Assembly: GCA_028283605.1 (NCBI GenBank)
Contig: JAPWKH010000009.1
Location: 62,001-126,000, forward strand
Source: Arachidicoccus sp.
Lineage (GTDB): Bacteria; Bacteroidota; Bacteroidia; Chitinophagales; Chitinophagaceae
Direction of reading: 5' to 3'
DNA: 64,000 nucleotides
The position numbers were made by a program, and so were the translations under genes. Within the stretch, counting starts at the first letter, position 1, and the number at the start of each line of letters is the position of its first letter. Below are positions 60,521 to 64,000 of this stretch, one piece after another. Below the pieces are notes generated by a model. The model had not been told where the DNA came from and made no database searches. It saw only the letters and a list, made by a program, of their open reading frames with translations.

Positions 60521-63500
60521 TCAGGCATTGTTTGCTTGCACAATTAAATTTCCATCGGCATCGTACTTTTTCTTTCCGATTTTTTCCTGCAGCCCCTGAA
60601 ATAAAATGTACAATGCGGGAATTACAAAAACACCCAGACATGTGCCAAACAACATTCCGCCTATGGCGCCAAAGCCGATTGAGTGATTTCCGTTTGCGCC
60701 TACACCGGAAGAAAATATCAATGGGAGCAAGCCGCAGACGAATGCCAGCGAAGTCATTAAAATTGGTCTTAATCTTGCTTTTGCACCTTCAAGCGCAGAC
60801 TCTACAAGGCCCATTCCTTTTTGCCTTCTTTCTAAAGCAAATTCAACAATCAGGATTGCATTTTTTGCCAAAAGGCCGATGAGCATCACAAGCGAAATCT
60901 GTATATAAATATTAAAATCAAGCCCTGCTAATTTTGTAAATACAAATACGCCAGATAACCCAACCGGAACAGATAGCAACACAGCAAAAGGCAGCAGGTA
61001 ACTTTCGTATAATGCGCTTAATAAAAGATAGACGAACGTTAAACTCAATATGAAAATGTATATTGTTTGCGAGCCGGCGTTTTGCTCTTCACGGCTGATG
61101 CCTGAATATTCATAACTATAACCTTGCGGCAAAGTTTCTTTAGCTACTTCGTCTATAGCCTGCATAGCTTGTCCTGTGCTGTATCCGGTATTTGGCGATC
61201 CGTTTACAGACATTGCATTGTACATATTAAAGCGTGCCAGCTGATCGGGGCCTTGCATTCTACTAAGTGTAATAAATTCAGAAACAGGCGCCATAGTTCC
61301 GCTGGAAGTTTTTACCTTAATATTATTTAATTGCTGTACAGATGCTGTATAATTTGTATCGGCCTGAATAATGACCTGATATTGCTGGCCAAATTGATTG
61401 AAATTATTCACATATAAACTTCCATAAAAAACTTGCATGCTGGTGAGTAAATCGCTTACTGCAATACCTGCATCTGCACATTTTGCAATGTTTACATCCA
61501 GGCGGTATTGAGGAAAGTGCGGATTAAAAGGCGAGGCTGCATATTGAATTTCCGGCCGCGCATTTAACGAATCTAAAAACCTTGAACCAACTTTATAAAA
61601 TTCTTCGTTTGTATGTGCTGCTCTATCCTGTATCTGAAATGTAAAACCACCGCTTGTACCGAAACCGCTGATGGTAGGCTGTTGCATAAAAGTAATGCTC
61701 GCGCCACGAATTTTCGACGCTTTCTTTTGTAGTTTGGCAATTATATCCAGATCTTTTACTTTTGACCGTTTATCCCAGGGTATTAAACGAATAATAATCA
61801 TCCCGTAAGCGCTGCCATTGCCTGCAACATAATTTCTTCCTAATGTCTGCATGCTGGATTGCACTTCCGGAATAGTGTGTACAATGCTGTCTAATTCCTG
61901 GTTGATAGCGCTTACTCTTTCCATCGTGGAAGATGGCGGCAAAGTAACATTGGCAAATATTGATCCCATGTCTTCACTCGGCACAAAGCTGGAAGGAGAA
62001 GATTTCATTAAAAAATAAAGTAAAGCAATAAATGCTGCTACAATCACCAGGCACATCCACCAGAATTTAGAAATCCCTTTCACAGCTTTCATATATCCAG
62101 TCGTTAATTTATCATATCCTCTATTGAATGATACAGAGAATCTGTGCATCAATGTTCCTTTTTTTTCTTCATTATGCAACACGGGCGGTTTTAAAACCAT
62201 CGCTGCTAATGCAGGGCAAAGCGTAAGTGCATTAATTGCGGAAATAACGATAGCTATTGCCATTGTAACACCGAATTGCCGGTAGAAAACCCCTGCGGAA
62301 CCGGATAAAAATGTAACTGGAAGAAATACGGAAGACATGACTAAAGTAATGGAAACAATAGCCGGCGCAATTTCTCCTATTGCATCCATCGCTGCTTTCC
62401 GGGGGGAAGTATATCCGCTTTCAAGTTTTGCATGCACAGCTTCAACTACCACAATTGCATCATCCACCACAATTCCTATTGCCAGCACTAATGCAAATAA
62501 TGTAAGCATATTAATACTAAAACCAAAGAGATACAAAAAGAAGAATGTTCCTATAATAGCAACCGGTACAGAAATTCCATGTACTACGGTAGAACTAAAA
62601 TCCTGTAGAAAAATTAATATTACCAGAAATACGAGAAGAAAACATTCAACCAATGTATGTACTACTTTTTCAATAGATGCATTCAGGAAGTCGTTGATAT
62701 TTACCAAAGGCGAATAATGAATTCCATCCGGGAAAGATTTTGACGCTTCATCCATCGCTTTTAAAGATTTAATAATTACATCGTGCGCGTTTGATCCCGG
62801 TGTCTGACTGATTGCAATGGCAACCGCCTGTTTTCCATTTATAATAGAAGATCCTGTATAGGTTTGCGCGCCTAATTCAACACGTGCAATATCTCTCAGT
62901 TTTAAATATTGGCCGTTGCCGGTGGCTTTAATAATAATATTCCCGAATTGATCCGGAGAGGTAAGTGTGCCCGGATAAACGATTACATAATTGAAAGACT
63001 GATTATCATTTAACCCGAATGTGCCCGGCGCAGCTTGTATATTTTGCTGATTCAACGCATTTGTTACATCGGCTGTTGATACGCCGTAAGTTGCCATTAC
63101 ATCGGGCTTTAGCCATATACGCATTGCATACGTCATTTGCGAGCCGAAAACATTGGCAGCACCTACACCCATTACGCGGGAAAGTTGTGGAGTAACATTT
63201 ATGTACGCATAGTTTTGCAAAAAAGTTTGATCATACTCCGGCTTGTCGCTGTATAAAGAGAGGATTAATAAATTGCTTGACTGTTGTTTGCGCACAGTAA
63301 CGCCGCTTTGTACAACTACGGCAGGCAATTTTCCCAGCACTGCAGATATACGATTAGATACATCTACAGCCGCCTGATCGGGGTCTCTGCTTACATCAAA
63401 ATAAACGCTTATGTTGGCTTGTCCTGTATTTGTAGCTGTGGAAGTCATGTACGTCATACCTTCCACGCCATTTATTTGTTGTTCTAACGGAATAATGACT

Positions 63501-63679
63501 GTATTTAAAACCGTTTGTGCATTGGCTCCTCCATAGGATGCGCTCACCTGAATGGTAGGCGGCGCTATGTTTGGGTATTGTTCTATAGGTAATTTTACTA
63601 ATCCTAATACTCCTAATAAAACTATTAAAACAGAAATGACCGTACTTAATACAGGGCGTTCTATAAATTTTTTAAGCAT
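60521..63679 (-). CDS. RND efflux pump permease (HAE1 family, AcrB-like)
   Basis: A 1052-aa inner-membrane proton-driven pump. It begins MLKKFIERPVLSTVISVLIVLLG, with the first TM helix. Two large periplasmic loops and twelve TM helices are present. The proton-relay Asp pair is in ALVLAIGIVVDDAIVVVE, and the motif GLLAKNAILIVEFA is in the second half. It exports hydrophobic and amphipathic compounds with the adaptor and channel encoded on either side. The adaptor gene stops 7 bp upstream of its start. Confidence 0.96.
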   Translation of the reverse strand: MLKKFIERPVLSTVISVLIVLLGVLGLVKLPIEQYPNIAPPTIQVSASYGGANAQTVLNTVIIPLEQQINGVEGMTYMTSTATNTGQANISVYFDVSRDPDQAAVDVSNRISAVLGKLPAVVVQSGVTVRKQQSSNLLILSLYSDKPEYDQTFLQNYAYINVTPQLSRVMGVGAANVFGSQMTYAMRIWLKPDVMATYGVSTADVTNALNQQNIQAAPGTFGLNDNQSFNYVIVYPGTLTSPDQFGNIIIKATGNGQYLKLRDIARVELGAQTYTGSSIINGKQAVAIAISQTPGSNAHDVIIKSLKAMDEASKSFPDGIHYSPLVNINDFLNASIEKVVHTLVECFLLVFLVILIFLQDFSSTVVHGISVPVAIIGTFFFLYLFGFSINMLTLFALVLAIGIVVDDAIVVVEAVHAKLESGYTSPRKAAMDAIGEIAPAIVSITLVMSSVFLPVTFLSGSAGVFYRQFGVTMAIAIVISAINALTLCPALAAMVLKPPVLHNEEKKGTLMHRFSVSFNRGYDKLTTGYMKAVKGISKFWWMCLVIVAAFIALLYFLMKSSPSSFVPSEDMGSIFANVTLPPSSTMERVSAINQELDSIVHTIPEVQSSMQTLGRNYVAGNGSAYGMIIIRLIPWDKRSKVKDLDIIAKLQKKASKIRGASITFMQQPTISGFGTSGGFTFQIQDRAAHTNEEFYKVGSRFLDSLNARPEIQYAASPFNPHFPQYRLDVNIAKCADAGIAVSDLLTSMQVFYGSLYVNNFNQFGQQYQVIIQADTNYTASVQQLNNIKVKTSSGTMAPVSEFITLSRMQGPDQLARFNMYNAMSVNGSPNTGYSTGQAMQAIDEVAKETLPQGYSYEYSGISREEQNAGSQTIYIFILSLTFVYLLLSALYESYLLPFAVLLSVPVGLSGVFVFTKLAGLDFNIYIQISLVMLIGLLAKNAILIVEFALERRQKGMGLVESALEGAKARLRPILMTSLAFVCGLLPLIFSSGVGANGNHSIGFGAIGGMLFGTCLGVFVIPALYILFQGLQEKIGKKKYDADGNLIVQANNA

Positions 63680-63686
63680 AATAAAA

Positions 63687-64000
63687 TTACTTATTGGAAT
63701 TAGTAGTATCTACAGAATTGTATAAACTATCTACATTCAATGGCAGCGTTTTTACCTCAAAGCCATCTTTGAGATTGCTTGCGCCCAAGACTACTCTGTC
63801 TCCGATTTTTAATCCGTCAGATACAATATAAAACTGTCCGTCCATAGTCGGGCTTACTGTAATAGTTTTGCTTACAACTTTATTACTGTCGTTCAATGTA
63901 TAAGTAAGTATTTTATCCTGAATCTGGAACGTACAGCTTTGCGGTATTATCAGCGCTGAATCAAACGTGTGCGGAATACGTACCGTAGCGCTTGCACCAC
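63687..64000 (-). CDS. RND periplasmic adaptor (MFP/HlyD-family), C-terminal part (runs off right edge)
   Basis: The frame is open from the right edge to the stop at 63687, giving the last 104 residues of an AcrA/MexA-type adaptor (GASATVRIPHTFDSALIIPQ, in part; TMDGQFYIVSDGLKIGDRVVLG). These correspond to the beta-barrel and membrane-proximal domains. It begins the adaptor-pump-channel operon. The lipobox and hairpin lie outside the window. The ATG at 63896 is internal and not a start. Confidence 0.9.
   Translation of the reverse strand, partial: GASATVRIPHTFDSALIIPQSCTFQIQDKILTYTLNDSNKVVSKTITVSPTMDGQFYIVSDGLKIGDRVVLGASNLKDGFEVKTLPLNVDSLYNSVDTTNSNK

Noticed and set aside
63687-63896. ATG at 63896 as start of a 69-aa protein
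   Set aside because: The same frame stays open to the window edge with adaptor-like sequence, so this Met is internal.

Overview
The window looks like a low-GC Bacteroidota chromosome, most likely Chitinophagaceae or a near relative. Supporting signs are the short primary sigma factor (285 aa), promoters of the TTTG-N19-TAnnTTTG type, a T9SS C-terminal sorting domain, split transketolase, LytS/LytTR two-component genes, a NodT-type RND efflux operon, DUF6443 RHS proteins, ribosomal protein bTHX and a GH31 enzyme with dockerin- and cohesin-like domains. The genus cannot be fixed from the sequence alone. No tRNA, rRNA or CRISPR array was seen.

Layout. 1-16.4 kb is ordinary chromosome: an ABC ATPase fragment, galE, a transketolase C-half, an ECF sigma/anti-sigma/periplasmic trio, a NahK-like sugar kinase, rpoD, a LytS/LytTR pair, a DUF2520 protein, mfd, an OYE-family oxidoreductase, infC without rpmI/rplT, and a second ECF sigma/membrane-protein pair. 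17-36.5 kb is accessory: a Sel1/T9SS protein, a frameshifted RHS-like gene, an intact secreted DUF6443 RHS protein with a C-terminal tip and a putative immunity gene, then two headless (5'-truncated) RHS tip cassettes, each with its own putative immunity gene. Between the two headless cassettes lies a mobile unit: an XRE repressor diverging from an AAA+ ATPase, two overlapping tyrosine recombinases and an ORF6N gene, followed by about 850 bp of GC-rich structured non-coding DNA.

36.7-37.66 kb is a 941-bp non-coding block bounded by 37-bp inverted repeats with one mismatch. It is filled with small hairpins and about nine copies of a TTTTTCGGGG(G)CTTTTTTC-like motif. A decayed IS630 copy follows, and a complete-looking IS3-family element abuts its start codon.

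39.9-64 kb returns to core functions: panB, xth, a DUF4286 gene, HU, a small unlisted bTHX gene, an esterase, aroQ, the rimP-nusA-infB operon with a clear promoter and leader hairpin, a SurA-like PPIase, the GH31 enzyme, a TPR gene split at a canonical slippery heptamer, an ABC transporter, a GH20 hexosaminidase, and an RND efflux operon running off the right edge.

The most interesting reading is functional. The three RHS tips look like three different peptidoglycan-degrading domains: a papain-fold cysteine hydrolase, a GH75 chitosanase-like fold and a GH108 muramidase-like fold. Each is followed by a gene for a membrane, periplasmic or lipoprotein product that could be its immunity protein. 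This suggests a stock of exchangeable anti-wall effectors next to a recombinase-bearing element. The fold assignments come from motif recognition and need profile searches.
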